A DNA stretch of 64,000 nt from an uncultured Oscillospiraceae bacterium (GTDB taxonomy: Bacteria > Bacillota > Clostridia > Oscillospirales > Ruminococcaceae). Positions 35,117 through 42,800 of the stretch are shown here, one piece after another. Below the pieces are notes generated by a model, which worked only from the letters and a program-made list of their open reading frames with translations, ran no database searches and was not told the origin of the DNA. The translations under genes were made by a program, and so were the position numbers. Location of the stretch: positions 49,062 through 113,061 of the forward strand of contig CAJTVI010000002.1 of the NCBI GenBank assembly GCA_910579545.1. Direction: 5' to 3'. The first letter of the stretch is position 1, and each line of letters opens with the position of its first letter.

Positions 35117-35411
35117 CCATATCCCCGGCAAAAGCTTTGAGGCCCTGGGCATTGTAAAGGGCAACGTGGTGATGACCAAAAACTTTGGCAAGGATTTTAT
35201 GGCCGGCATGAAGACCCTGGTGGGCGGCGAGATCGAGAGCTATACCGAAATGCTCAACCAGGCGCGGCAAATCGCGGTCAAGCGGATGGTGGACGAGGCC
35301 GAGGCGCAGGGCGCGGATGCGGTGGTCAATGTGCGGTACGCCAGTGCCAGCGTGATGCAGGGCGCGGCCGAGGTGATCGCCTACGGCACCGCCGTGCGCT
35401 TTACCGCGTAA
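35097..35411 (+). CDS. ybjQ: YbjQ/UPF0145 family protein
   Basis: Encodes 104 residues: MLLVNIDHIPGKSFEALGIV, KGNVVMTKNFGKDF, GGEIESYTEMLNQARQIAVK, then GADAVVNVRYASASVMQGAA and EVIAYGTAVRF. This is the YbjQ family, a pentameric barrel sometimes called heavy-metal-binding; the true role is unknown. The start overlaps the small membrane protein gene by 20 bases and GAGGAG precedes it. It ends a three-gene operon under the MerR promoter. Confidence 0.9.
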   Translation: MLLVNIDHIPGKSFEALGIVKGNVVMTKNFGKDFMAGMKTLVGGEIESYTEMLNQARQIAVKRMVDEAEAQGADAVVNVRYASASVMQGAAEVIAYGTAVRFTA

Positions 35412-35485
35412 GGGCCCGCCGCCACCTGCCGCCAAAGGTACGGACGATCCGGCACTTTCCTGCGAGTGCGCTTTACCGCGTAAGG
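35393..35485. repeat. Duplicated 3' end of ybjQ (21-bp direct repeat)
   Basis: The bases GTGCGCTTTACCGCGTAAGG(G) that end ybjQ recur about 73 bp downstream (near 35465-35486). This looks like a short duplication or the scar of an insertion and excision event. Confidence 0.75.
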
Positions 35486-35512
35486 GTCTGCATACGCTCC
35501 AAATATAGTTTT

Positions 35513-35569
35513 AAGCCGCCGCCCGGCCCCGCGCGCCCCTTGTTGGGTGCGGGGCCGGGCGGCGGCTTT
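35513..35569 (+). terminator. Long hairpin after the ybjQ operon
   Basis: A 20-bp perfect stem (AAGCCGCCGCCCGGCCCCGC and its complement at 35549-35568) with a 16-base loop and a short TTT end. It is probably the operon terminator despite the weak T-run. Confidence 0.65.
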
Positions 35570-35686
35570 GCCGTCTTTATGCCGCGTTTGAAAATCCCTA
35601 TTATGGGACCTATCTTTTTGTATAATGCCTTATAGAAACCAGAGCGGTTCCTTATAAAGCAAAAAACAGAAAGGCGGTACAAAGCG

Positions 35687-35800
35687 ATGGAATACATTTT
35701 GCGGGATGTTGGGGGCCATGTGGAGGTGTACACCCCCTCGGGCAAGTTTATCTTCTCGGCGGATACCACGCGGGAGGCCATGGAGGAGCTGGCGGGCTGA
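35687..35800 (+). CDS. Possible 37-residue protein
   Basis: ATG 35687 reads MEYILRDVGGHVEVYTPSGK, then FIFSADTTREAMEELAG. An AAAGGCGG site lies upstream and a TATAAT box at 35621-35626, though without a good -35. The regular pattern of hydrophobic strands and a final helix looks protein-like, and the codon use fits the neighbours. Too short for confident recognition. Confidence 0.5.
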   Translation: MEYILRDVGGHVEVYTPSGKFIFSADTTREAMEELAG

Positions 35801-35837
35801 ATAAAAAAGGCCCGGCAAAAGCGTTGGCAAAAACAGC

Positions 35838-35925
35838 GGCAAAAGCCGGCCCCGCCGGCTGCCGGCAAACGCTCCAATACGCGGCGGCAAAAGCCGGCCC
35901 CGCCGGCTGCCGGCAAACGCTCCAA
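35838..35925. repeat. Two perfect 40-bp direct repeats, 48-bp period
   Basis: GGCAAAAGCCGGCCCCGCCG... at 35838-35877 is repeated exactly at 35886-35925. Each copy contains the palindrome GCCGGCCCCGCCGGC. The remaining sequence between the 37-residue gene and the XRE promoter (35801-36025) shows no gene. Confidence 0.85.
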
Positions 35926-36013
35926 AACACAGCGGTTCAAACACTTTTTTGCGCCGGGCCGGCCTCTTCGCCGGCCCGGCGGCAGCGCCAAATTTTTCTT
36001 CATCCACTTTTTT

Positions 36014-36074
36014 TGCAAAGCATGCTTGACATTTTTTGCAAAGCAAGCTATACTAAAAATGCAAAGCGAGCTTT
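36014..36074 (+). promoter_or_regulatory. XRE gene promoter with three phased operator copies
   Basis: TTGACA (36026-36031) and TATACT (36049-36054) have a 17-bp spacer. Three copies of TGCAAAGC(A/G)(T/A)GCT begin at 36014, 36037 and 36060, exactly 23 bp apart, covering the -35, the -10 and the transcript start. Each has dyad symmetry (AAGCNNGCTT). This is the arrangement of an autorepressor binding its own promoter. Confidence 0.75.
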
Positions 36075-36145
36075 ACACTACGGAGCCATGCGGCCGGCAG
36101 GGATGCACGGGGGGCCATGGCGCCGGCCGGAAAGGGTGATCGTTT

Positions 36146-36349
36146 ATCAAAACGCGGATCGCGCAGCTGCGCAAGGAGCGCAGGCTGAGCCAAAGCGAGC
36201 TGGCCGAGGCGGTGGGGGTGACCCGGCAGACCATCACCAGCCTGGAGGTGGGCCGGTACACCGCCAGCCTGGTGCTGGCCTATAAGATCGCCCGGTATTT
36301 TGGTCTGCCGATCGAGGAAGTGTTTGATTTTTCGGAACTGGAGGAGTGA
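36146..36349 (+). CDS. XRE family regulator with apparent ATC start
   Basis: The frame reads KTRIAQLRKERRLSQSELAE, AVGVTRQTITSLEVGRYTA, SLVLAYKIARYFGLPIEEVF and ends DFSELEE. This is a 67-residue Cro/CI-like helix-turn-helix protein of the usual small type. An in-frame TGA at 36137 and the lack of ATG, GTG or TTG leave ATC at 36146 as the codon aligned with the methionine of relatives (MKNRI-like). AAAGGG lies nine bases upstream. It may use a rare start, or the start is mutated. Followed seven bases later by a membrane protein. Confidence 0.7.
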   Translation: MKTRIAQLRKERRLSQSELAEAVGVTRQTITSLEVGRYTASLVLAYKIARYFGLPIEEVFDFSELEE

Positions 36350-36355
36350 GCGTTT

Positions 36356-36844
36356 ATGATGATGAAGATGCTGCTGTGCAGCCACGCAAAAACCTTAGAG
36401 GAATACCGCCGCGCGGTGCAAAGGCGGGTGGGCTGCTTTTGGGGTGCGGCGGCGCTGGGCGCGGCCACCCTTGGGGTCACCCTGCTGCTGATGGGCGGGC
36501 AGATCGCCGAGCCGGCGGACGCCGCCTACCTGCAGGGGGTCTGGTGCGGCATTGGCGCGGGGCTGATCGCGGCGGGGGTGCTGCTGGCGCTGCGCACCCG
36601 GCGGCTGCTCAAGGATGAAAGCGCCCTGCGCCAGGAGATGCTCAAGGAGCAGGACGAGCGCAACCTCGCCATCAACCAGAGGGCGCAGGGCGCGGCGGCG
36701 GCGCTGGGGCTTGTGCTGCTGTATATCGCGCTGCTGGCGTTCAGCTTTATCGATCTCACGGTGTTCAAAACCCTGTGCTGCTGCGCGCTGGTGTTCATGC
36801 TGCTGTTTTTGGGCGCAAAGGCCTTTTACAGCCGCAGGATGTAG
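36356..36844 (+). CDS. Four-helix membrane protein paired with the XRE regulator (162 aa)
   Basis: Begins MMMKMLLCSHAKTLEEYRRA behind GGAG. Two membrane hairpins are visible: FWGAAALGAATLGVTLLLM with GVWCGIGAGLIAAGVLLALR, and ALGLVLLYIALLAFSFIDL with LCCCALVFMLLFLGAKAFY. A charged loop (LKEQDERNLAINQRAQG) joins them; the DERN-I-N-RA pattern is typical of small membrane proteins that accompany XRE regulators in Firmicutes. The function is unknown. Confidence 0.7.
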   Translation: MMMKMLLCSHAKTLEEYRRAVQRRVGCFWGAAALGAATLGVTLLLMGGQIAEPADAAYLQGVWCGIGAGLIAAGVLLALRTRRLLKDESALRQEMLKEQDERNLAINQRAQGAAAALGLVLLYIALLAFSFIDLTVFKTLCCCALVFMLLFLGAKAFYSRRM

Positions 36845-36886
36845 GTACCCTCGAATGTGGAACCCGAACTGCAAAAATAAAAAATT

Positions 36887-36921
36887 CCCGCAAAAGGCCT
36901 TCGTCTTTTGCGGGTTTTTTT
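36887..36921 (+). terminator. Terminator of the XRE operon
   Basis: CCCGCAAAAG pairs with CTTTTGCGGG around eight bases and is followed by seven Ts. Confidence 0.9.
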
Positions 36922-36939
36922 GGCCCTTGCTATGGGGGC

Positions 36940-37000
36940 CTGGGGGCTTTGACCCCCAGATTAGCCCTTGTGCTGGGGGGCTGGGGGCTTCGGCCCCCAG
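36940..37000. repeat. Two near-identical 20-base hairpins
   Basis: CTGGGGGCTTTGACCCCCAG (36940-36959) and CTGGGGGCTTCGGCCCCCAG (36981-37000), 41 bp apart, in the gap between two converging genes. The stems are conserved and only loops differ. No T-run follows on either strand. Confidence 0.75.
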
Positions 37001-37018
37001 ATTGGTTCCTTGCGCGCG

Positions 37019-37762
37019 TTATCCGCGCCGCGCCCGGCAGTATGCCGCGATGGCCTTTTGGGCAAACTCGGCTGTGCCCTCGCCGCCGGTGGCGTCGATA
37101 TTGCGGCGCATCCGCTCGTCGGCGGTATACATTTCGCCCAGCCCCAGCATGATCTCGTCGGTGCAGGTGTAATAGTGGGCGGTGATAAAGCTCTGCAGCT
37201 CGGCCACCTTGCTCTGCGCCGCCTCGCAGGCCGGCCCTTCGTCCCGCAGGGCCCCCAGCTCGGCCAGCAGGGCCATCAGCCGCCGGTTTGCTTCGTTCTG
37301 GCCGCCCGCAGGGGCGGCCTTTTGCCGCTCTTCGTACTCCCGGTAGGCGGCCGTGCCGCCCCACCGCTCGCGCGCCTCCTGCGCGTATGCCTTTAATTCG
37401 CTCTTGTCAAATGCGCCAAATTCCATAAGCTCCGTTCCTCCTTGCTGTAATCTGCGGGCAAGGCCGATCAGCTTTTGGGTGTGGGCCGCCCGCAGCTCCA
37501 ACAGCCGGATCTGCTGGCCCAGCGCCTCCTGAGGGTCAAACCCGGGGCTGTCCAGCATGGCGGCGATCTGCTTTAGGGGAAACTCCAGCTCCCGAAACAG
37601 CAAAATGCTCTGCAGCCGGCGCAGGCTTGCGTCGCTGTACAGCCGGTACCCCGCGCGGGTCACCCGGGCGGGCTTTAGCAGCCCGATGGCGTCGTAATGG
37701 TGCAGGGTGCGCGCGCTCACCCCGGCCATCCGGCTCACCTCGGCCACTGTGTACTCCCGCAT
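37019..37762 (-). CDS. MerR family regulator with TipAS-like effector domain
   Basis: Encodes 247 residues from the ATG at 37762 after GAAAGGGGG. The MerR winged helix is MREYTVAEVSRMAGVSARTL, HHYDAIGLLKPARVTRAGYR and LYSDASLRRLQSILLFRELE. The C-terminal part (KAYAQEARERWGGTAAYREY, then FITAHYYTCTDEIMLGLGEM) matches the TipAS antibiotic-recognition domain, which traps thiopeptides and other compounds. A 19-bp-spacer promoter lies upstream. The target beyond itself is unknown. Confidence 0.88.
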   Translation of the reverse strand: MREYTVAEVSRMAGVSARTLHHYDAIGLLKPARVTRAGYRLYSDASLRRLQSILLFRELEFPLKQIAAMLDSPGFDPQEALGQQIRLLELRAAHTQKLIGLARRLQQGGTELMEFGAFDKSELKAYAQEARERWGGTAAYREYEERQKAAPAGGQNEANRRLMALLAELGALRDEGPACEAAQSKVAELQSFITAHYYTCTDEIMLGLGEMYTADERMRRNIDATGGEGTAEFAQKAIAAYCRARRG

Positions 37763-37895
37763 GCCCGTTTGCCCCCTTTCGGCTTTTTCCGCTCTGCGCT
37801 GCGCCCGGTTCCCGGGCCGACCCCGCATGCCTTTCCGGCCGCCCCGCGCGGCCTTTTTTGCCTGCCCTTTGTGGCCTTTTTTGCCCGCTGAACCC

Positions 37896-37926
37896 ATCTT
37901 AAACTATCACGTAAGGTCAGGGTCAA
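37896..37926 (-). promoter_or_regulatory. MerR-type promoter (19-bp spacer) of the TipA-like gene
   Basis: On the minus strand TTGACC and TAAGAT are 19 bp apart with the centre CCTTACGTGATAG, as in other TipA/BltR-like autoregulated promoters. It leaves a leader of about 125 bases before the chosen ATG. Confidence 0.7.
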
Positions 37927-37981
37927 GAGGAAATCCCAAAAATTTTTGCCGGCAGTTTTTATGGCTGCCGGCATGCCTGTT

Positions 37982-38479
37982 TTACGCTTCGCCGCGGGTG
38001 GCAAGCCAGTATTCGCCCATGCTCTGGCCGGGCTGGCCAGTCACCTCGTCGGCCAGATACCCGGCAAGGCCCGCCGGCGGCCGCCAGGCGTTTGCCGTCT
38101 CAATACCCGCAAACTCCACCTCGGCGTACCAAAACTCGCCGGGCAGGCCGGCGTCCACCCGGTTCACCTCCAGGGTAAGCCCGCCCGGCAGGGGATAGCG
38201 CCGCTGCAGCTTTTCGATCATCGGCAGGCCCAGCAGCCCCTCCAGCCGGCCGAACAGCTCCGGGTCAATGCCGTGCTCGATCTCCTCCCGCGCCAGCCCG
38301 CCGGCCACGGGCGCGCCCTTAAAGCAGAGCACCCACTCGGTGGGCCCGCCCTGCCAGGCCTCCTCCCGCAGGCGCACGGTGGGCCGCACCGAAAAATACC
38401 CCTGCCGCATCCGGCACTCGGCCGCGGCCATAAGCCCCTCGGGCCAGCCCGCCACCATCCATTTGCGCTCAATCTCCAT
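37982..38479 (-). CDS. CYTH domain protein (triphosphate tunnel metalloenzyme)
   Basis: Encodes 165 residues beginning with the hallmark ExExK motif in MEIERKWMVAGWPEG. Later strands supply charged residues facing a barrel: RMRQGYFSVRPTVRLREEAW, WVLCFKGAP, EIEHGIDPELF, EKLQRRYPLPGG and EFWYAEVEFAG. CYTH enzymes hydrolyse triphosphates (inorganic triphosphate or thiamine triphosphate) or, in some, make cAMP; the first is most common in bacteria. Nothing in the context narrows the substrate. Confidence 0.88.
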   Translation of the reverse strand: MEIERKWMVAGWPEGLMAAAECRMRQGYFSVRPTVRLREEAWQGGPTEWVLCFKGAPVAGGLAREEIEHGIDPELFGRLEGLLGLPMIEKLQRRYPLPGGLTLEVNRVDAGLPGEFWYAEVEFAGIETANAWRPPAGLAGYLADEVTGQPGQSMGEYWLATRGEA

Positions 38480-38576
38480 GCCGCGCCGCCTTTCCCTTTA
38501 TGGTTTTTTGGGCCGGTGCCCTGCCGGCCCTCCGCCTGCTTTCAGGATAGCCCGGTTTTGCCGGCTTGTCAACGCG

Positions 38577-38725
38577 GGGAGTGTCCAAACCGGAGAGAGA
38601 TACCCGGCGGCCGGGTGCGTGGGAGCAGTCTCTCAAGGCAACAGGACCCCTGCCCCGAAAGCCTTCCGAGACTCTCCCCCACCCCCGGTTTTAGCCCCCT
38701 AAATCTCCTTGAAATGGACACTCCC
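38577..38725 (-). repeat. Dispersed 149-bp repeat, copy A (terminal inverted repeats)
   Basis: Bounded by perfect 11-bp inverted repeats GGGAGTGTCCA and TGGACACTCCC. Its reverse complement matches 57693-57842 over the full length, with a nearly unchanged core of about 100 bp (AAGGCTTTCGGGGCAGGGGT and on). The core folds into GGGAG-AGTCTC paired with GAGACT-G-CTCCC. It lies between the divergent CYTH and rlmI genes. It may be a MITE or a structured RNA. Confidence 0.85.
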
Positions 38726-38815
38726 GGGGCGCGGGCGGCCTTGCCATCCCCCCCAAAACCCGCTATACTGGTAAAAAACGCGCCCCGCCGCTTGTAAAAA
38801 GGAGACGACCCGCCC

Positions 38816-40171
38816 ATGAAAACCGCCCGCCCCTATCCCGCCTATACGGTCAGCAAAAAGGCCGAGGCGTCCCTCCTCGCCGGGCACCCCTGGGTGTATG
38901 CCGACGAGATCACCGCCGCCCCCGCCGCCCCGCCCTCAAACGGCAGCATCGCGGACGTCCTCAGCGGAAAGGGGCGGTACCTCGGCAGCGGCTTTGTAAG
39001 CCACGCCAGCAAGATCCGGGTGCGGCTGTTCAGCCGCAACGCCTCGGACCAGTTTGGCCCCGCCTTCTGGCGCCGCCGGCTGGAGTACGCCTGGGCCTAC
39101 CGCAAAACCGTGCTGGGGCCAAGCGACCTTGCCGCCTGCCGCCTCATCCACGGCGAGGCCGACCAGTTCCCCGGCCTTACGGTAGACCGGTTCGGCCCGG
39201 TGCTGGTGGCGCAGGTGCTCTCGGCGGGCATGGAGGGCGTCAAGGGCTGGCTGCTGCCGCTGCTGGCCGAGGTTTTGCGGGCGGACGGGCAGGCCATCGA
39301 GGCCGTCTACGAGCGCAGCGACGTGGCCCTGCGCGCCAAGGAGGGCCTTGCCGAATGCAAGGGCTGGCTGGCCGCGCCCGGCTCTTTTGCCGCGGCGGGC
39401 GGTCCCGCGCCCAGCGCGCCCGCCATGGCCGGGGCTGCCACGCCCGGCAGCCCCGCCCTCCCGGACGAAGCATCCGCCGCACACCCCGCCCTGCCCGGCG
39501 CGGCCCCTGCCGTATACCCCACCCGCACGATCATCACCGAAAACGGGGTGCGGTACGAGGTGGATTTTGAAAACGGCCAGAAAACCGGCTTTTTCCTCGA
39601 CCAAAAATACAACCGCCGGGCGGTGGCGGCCCTCGCCCGGGGCAAAACCGTGCTGGACTGCTTCACCCACACCGGCAGCTTTGCCTTAAACGCCGCAAAG
39701 GGGGGCGCGGCGCAGGTCACGGCGGTGGACGTGAGCGCCGCCGCCCTCGAGACCGCCCGGGCCAACGCCGCGCTCAACGGCCTTGAGGATAAGCTGGAGT
39801 TTGTCTGCGCGGACGTGTTCGACCTTCTGCCGGCGCTCGAGGCCTCCGGCCGGGGCCGGTACGACCTCATCATCCTCGACCCGCCCGCCTTTGCCAAGGC
39901 GCGGGGCGCGGCGGCCGCCGCGGTGCGGGGCTATAAGGAGATCAACTGCCGCGCCATGCGGCTGCTGCCCCGGGGCGGGTACCTGGTCAGCGCCAGCTGC
40001 ACCCATTTTGTAACCGAGCGGATGTTTGCCGAGATGCTGGCGGCCGCCGCCCGGGATGCCGGCCGCCAGCTGCGCCAGGTGGAGGTGCGCGGCGCTTCGC
40101 CCGACCACCCGGTGCTCTGGGGCGTACCCGAAACCGCCTACCTCAAGTGCTTTATCTTCCAGGTGATCTGA
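38816..40171 (+). CDS. RlmI-like class I SAM-dependent rRNA methyltransferase
   Basis: Encodes 451 residues. An N-terminal PUA domain (SLLAGHPWVYADEI, RYLGSGFVSHASKIRVRLFS) is followed by the EEHEE-type linker (LIHGEADQFPGLTVDRFG) and a Rossmann methyltransferase with VLDCFTHTGSFALNAAKGGA, VTAVDVSAAALETARAN and IILDPPAFAKARG. RlmI methylates a cytosine in 23S rRNA; substrate here is inferred. Residues 186-236 are an Ala/Pro-rich insertion of about 50 residues between linker and catalytic domain that other family members lack, making it longer than the usual 390-400. Confidence 0.87.
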   Translation: MKTARPYPAYTVSKKAEASLLAGHPWVYADEITAAPAAPPSNGSIADVLSGKGRYLGSGFVSHASKIRVRLFSRNASDQFGPAFWRRRLEYAWAYRKTVLGPSDLAACRLIHGEADQFPGLTVDRFGPVLVAQVLSAGMEGVKGWLLPLLAEVLRADGQAIEAVYERSDVALRAKEGLAECKGWLAAPGSFAAAGGPAPSAPAMAGAATPGSPALPDEASAAHPALPGAAPAVYPTRTIITENGVRYEVDFENGQKTGFFLDQKYNRRAVAALARGKTVLDCFTHTGSFALNAAKGGAAQVTAVDVSAAALETARANAALNGLEDKLEFVCADVFDLLPALEASGRGRYDLIILDPPAFAKARGAAAAAVRGYKEINCRAMRLLPRGGYLVSASCTHFVTERMFAEMLAAAARDAGRQLRQVEVRGASPDHPVLWGVPETAYLKCFIFQVI

Positions 40172-40317
40172 GCGCCCGGCCCAACCCGCCCCGGCCCAAG
40201 CCCGCGGCCGCGGGCCCCCTGCGCGCACCCCGCCCGGCGGCGCAGCTCGTTTGGTCCGCCCCGGCTCTGCGCACAGTTTTTGGTGCAAAAGCATCGGGAA
40301 TTTTGGCGGTTTGACCA

Positions 40318-40346
40318 TTGACCCCGCCCGGCAAAGCCCCTATAAT
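40318..40346 (+). promoter_or_regulatory. Promoter of the type III glutamine synthetase gene
   Basis: TTGACC and TATAAT with a 17-bp spacer; transcription would start near 40353, directly before the hairpins described next. Confidence 0.8.
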
Positions 40347-40358
40347 CAAAGCTGGAAA

Positions 40359-40407
40359 CAGCAAAGGCGCTGCGGGTGTTCGCAAAACGGCCCACAGCGC
40401 CTTTTTT
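40359..40407 (+). promoter_or_regulatory. glnN leader: hexaloop hairpin competing with an intrinsic terminator
   Basis: CAGC-AAAGGC-GCTG (40359-40372) is a stem with a six-base loop having A at position 1 and G at position 4, the consensus recognised by ANTAR proteins. Its 3' half is also the left arm of the terminator AAGGCGCTG/CAGCGCC(TT) followed by Ts (40364-40407). The two cannot form together, so protein bound to the hexaloop would allow readthrough into glnN. The rest of the leader to 40501 shows nothing clear. Confidence 0.65.
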
Positions 40408-40501
40408 GGTTTTGGCGCAGGATGGCCCCCGGCCCGCAGCCCGCACAGCCCGCGCGGGGCCGCCGCCGGTACCCGTGCCCAAACAAAGGAGTGGGAAAGT
40501 T

Positions 40502-42592
40502 ATGGCAGCAAACGTGATGGAAATCTACGGCAGCATGGTGTTCAACGAGCATGTGATGAAGGAGCGCCTGCCCAGCGCCACCTACAAGAGCATCAAGGCC
40601 ACCCTGGAAAACGGCCAGCCGCTGGACATTGAGGTGGCCAACGTGGTGGCCAGCGTCATGAAGCGCTGGGCCATGGAAAAGGGGGCCACCCATTACACCC
40701 ACTGGTTCCAGCCGCTCACCGGCATCACCAGCGAAAAGCACGACGGCTTTGTAAGCCCCATGCGGGACGGCACCGCCATCATGGAGTTTTCGGGCAAGGA
40801 GCTGGTGCGCGGCGAGCCGGACGCCTCCTCCTTCCCCTCGGGCGGGCTGCGCGCCACCGCCGAGGCCCGGGGCTACACCGCCTGGGACCCCACCAGCTAC
40901 GCCTTTGTAAAGGACGACGTGCTCTGCATCCCCACCGCCTTTTGCAGCTACACCGGCGAGGCGCTGGACAAAAAAACCCCCCTGCTGCGCAGCATGAACG
41001 CCTTGTCCAAACAGGCCTGCCGCATCCTCAAGCTGTTTGGCAAGGAGGTGGAGCATGTCTCCACCACCGTCGGCCCCGAGCAGGAGTATTTCCTGATCAA
41101 AAAAGAGGACTACGAGGCCCGGCAGGACCTCATCCTCACCGGCCGCACCCTGTTTGGCGCGGCGCCGGCCAAGGGCCAGGAGCTGGAGGAGCACTACTTT
41201 GGCACCATCCGCCCGATCGTGAGCGAGTATATGAAGGAGCTGGACGACGAGCTGTGGAAATTAGGCGTCTCGGCCAAGACCAAGCACAACGAGGTGGCCC
41301 CCGCCCAGCACGAGCTGGCCCCCATCTACGCCACCACCAACATCGCGGTGGACGACAACCTTCTGACCATGGAGATGATGAAAAAGGTCGCCCAAAAGCA
41401 CGGGCTCGTCTGCCTTTTGCACGAAAAGCCGTTTGACGGGGTCAACGGCAGCGGCAAGCACAACAACTGGAGCATGAGCGCCCCCGGCATGAACCTGCTG
41501 GACCCCGGCGACAGCCCCCGCGACAATTTGCAGTTTTTGATCTTTTTGGCGGCGGTCATCAAGGCGGTGGACGAGTACCAGGACCTCTTGCGCATCACGG
41601 TGGCCGGCCCCGGCAACGACCATCGCCTCGGGGCCAACGAGGCCCCGCCGGCCATCATCTCGATCTTTGTGGGCGAGGAGCTGGAGGCGGTGATCAACGC
41701 CATCGCGTCGGACAGCGAGTACACCGCCCCCGCCAAGCTCAAGATGGACCTTGGGGTGGATGTGCTGCCCAAGTTCGGCAAGGACAACACCGACCGCAAC
41801 CGCACCAGCCCCTTTGCCTTTACCGGCAACAAGTTCGAGTTCCGCATGCCCGGCTCCTCCATGAACATCGCGGACGCCAACACGGTGCTGAACACCGCCG
41901 TGGCCAAGGAGCTCAAGGGCTATGCCGACGAGCTGGAAAAGGCCGACGACTTTGACAAGGCGGTCATCAAGCTGGTCAAGCGCACCATCCGGGACCACAA
42001 GCGGGTGATCTTTAACGGCAACGGCTACAGCGCCGAGTGGGAGGCCGAGGCCGAAAAGCGGGGCCTTTACAACCTGCGCAGCACCCCGGACGCCCTGCCC
42101 TACATGATGGCGGACAAAAATGTGCGCCTGTTTGAGGATTTTGGGGTCCTGAGCAAGACCGAGCTGCACAGCCGGTACGAGGTGGAGCTGGAGCACTACG
42201 CCAAGGTGCTGCACATCGAGGCGCTGACCATGCTGGACATGGCCCGCCGCCAGCTGATCCCGGCGGCCGCCGGCTACATGAGCGACATCGCCGGCGCGGC
42301 CGCCGCCAAGCAGGCGGTGGTGGCCGGCATCTCCTGCAGGGCCGAAAGCAAGATCCTTACCGCCCTCTCGGAAAAGACCGACGCCATGAGCGACGCGGTG
42401 GACGCGCTCCAGGCCGCGGTGGACAAGGCCGAATCCCTTACCGACAGCCTGGCCGAGGCCCGCAGCTACCACGACGAGGTGCTGCCCGCCATGGCCGACC
42501 TGCGCGCGGCCGCCGACGCGGCCGAGGTGCTCTGCGGCGAGGACTACTGGCCGCTGCCCAGCTACTCCCGCATGCTGTTCTATGTGGAGTGA
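40502..42592 (+). CDS. glnN: Glutamine synthetase type III
   Basis: Encodes 696 residues, the normal size for GSIII. Landmarks are MEIYGSMVFNEHVMKERLP, the GSIII-specific WFQPLTGITSEKHDGF, TVGPEQEYFLI, KHNEVAPAQHELAPIY, NGSGKHNNWSMS and NDHRLGANEAPPAI. It makes glutamine from glutamate, ammonia and ATP in the cytoplasm. AAAGGAG precedes the ATG at 40502. It sits behind an attenuator and upstream of a type I synthetase and an ANTAR regulator, which implies nitrogen control by antitermination. Confidence 0.97.
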   Translation: MAANVMEIYGSMVFNEHVMKERLPSATYKSIKATLENGQPLDIEVANVVASVMKRWAMEKGATHYTHWFQPLTGITSEKHDGFVSPMRDGTAIMEFSGKELVRGEPDASSFPSGGLRATAEARGYTAWDPTSYAFVKDDVLCIPTAFCSYTGEALDKKTPLLRSMNALSKQACRILKLFGKEVEHVSTTVGPEQEYFLIKKEDYEARQDLILTGRTLFGAAPAKGQELEEHYFGTIRPIVSEYMKELDDELWKLGVSAKTKHNEVAPAQHELAPIYATTNIAVDDNLLTMEMMKKVAQKHGLVCLLHEKPFDGVNGSGKHNNWSMSAPGMNLLDPGDSPRDNLQFLIFLAAVIKAVDEYQDLLRITVAGPGNDHRLGANEAPPAIISIFVGEELEAVINAIASDSEYTAPAKLKMDLGVDVLPKFGKDNTDRNRTSPFAFTGNKFEFRMPGSSMNIADANTVLNTAVAKELKGYADELEKADDFDKAVIKLVKRTIRDHKRVIFNGNGYSAEWEAEAEKRGLYNLRSTPDALPYMMADKNVRLFEDFGVLSKTELHSRYEVELEHYAKVLHIEALTMLDMARRQLIPAAAGYMSDIAGAAAAKQAVVAGISCRAESKILTALSEKTDAMSDAVDALQAAVDKAESLTDSLAEARSYHDEVLPAMADLRAAADAAEVLCGEDYWPLPSYSRMLFYVE

Positions 42593-42636
42593 GCCGGCAG
42601 GCTGCCAAAAGAGCGCGGAACGAGCCGGTTTTTTGA

Positions 42637-42666
42637 TTGACAAACCCCCTGCCCGCGCGGTATAAT
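42637..42666 (+). promoter_or_regulatory. Promoter of the type I glutamine synthetase gene
   Basis: Perfect TTGACA and TATAAT with an 18-bp spacer. Confidence 0.85.
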
Positions 42667-42676
42667 GGGCGGCAGG

Positions 42677-42740
42677 GAACAATGACGTTCGCCAGACGCG
42701 GCCGGGGGGCATCCCCGGCCGCGCCGGCGGGCGTTTTTTT
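42677..42740 (+). promoter_or_regulatory. glnA leader: hexaloop hairpin competing with an intrinsic terminator
   Basis: GAAC-AATGAC-GTTC (42677-42690) has the six-base loop with A1 and G4. A long GC-rich terminator follows (CGCGGCCGGGG pairing with CCCCGGCCGCG, extended by CGCC/GGCG and ACG/CGT) and ends in seven Ts at 42740. The base of the terminator uses bases from the hexaloop hairpin, so the two are exclusive, as at glnN. Confidence 0.7.
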
Positions 42741-42800
42741 GTGGATGAATCGTATGCGCGCGGCCTCTTTGGATGCAGCGCGCCGGGAGGGAGCAGGCCG

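Noticed and set aside
35838..35925. CRISPR array
   Set aside because: Only two repeats, with an eight-base spacer and internal palindromes; no cas genes nearby.
40359..40501. Glutamine riboswitch upstream of glnN
   Set aside because: The conserved glutamine riboswitch core was not seen; the hexaloop/terminator switch with an ANTAR gene nearby explains the leader better.
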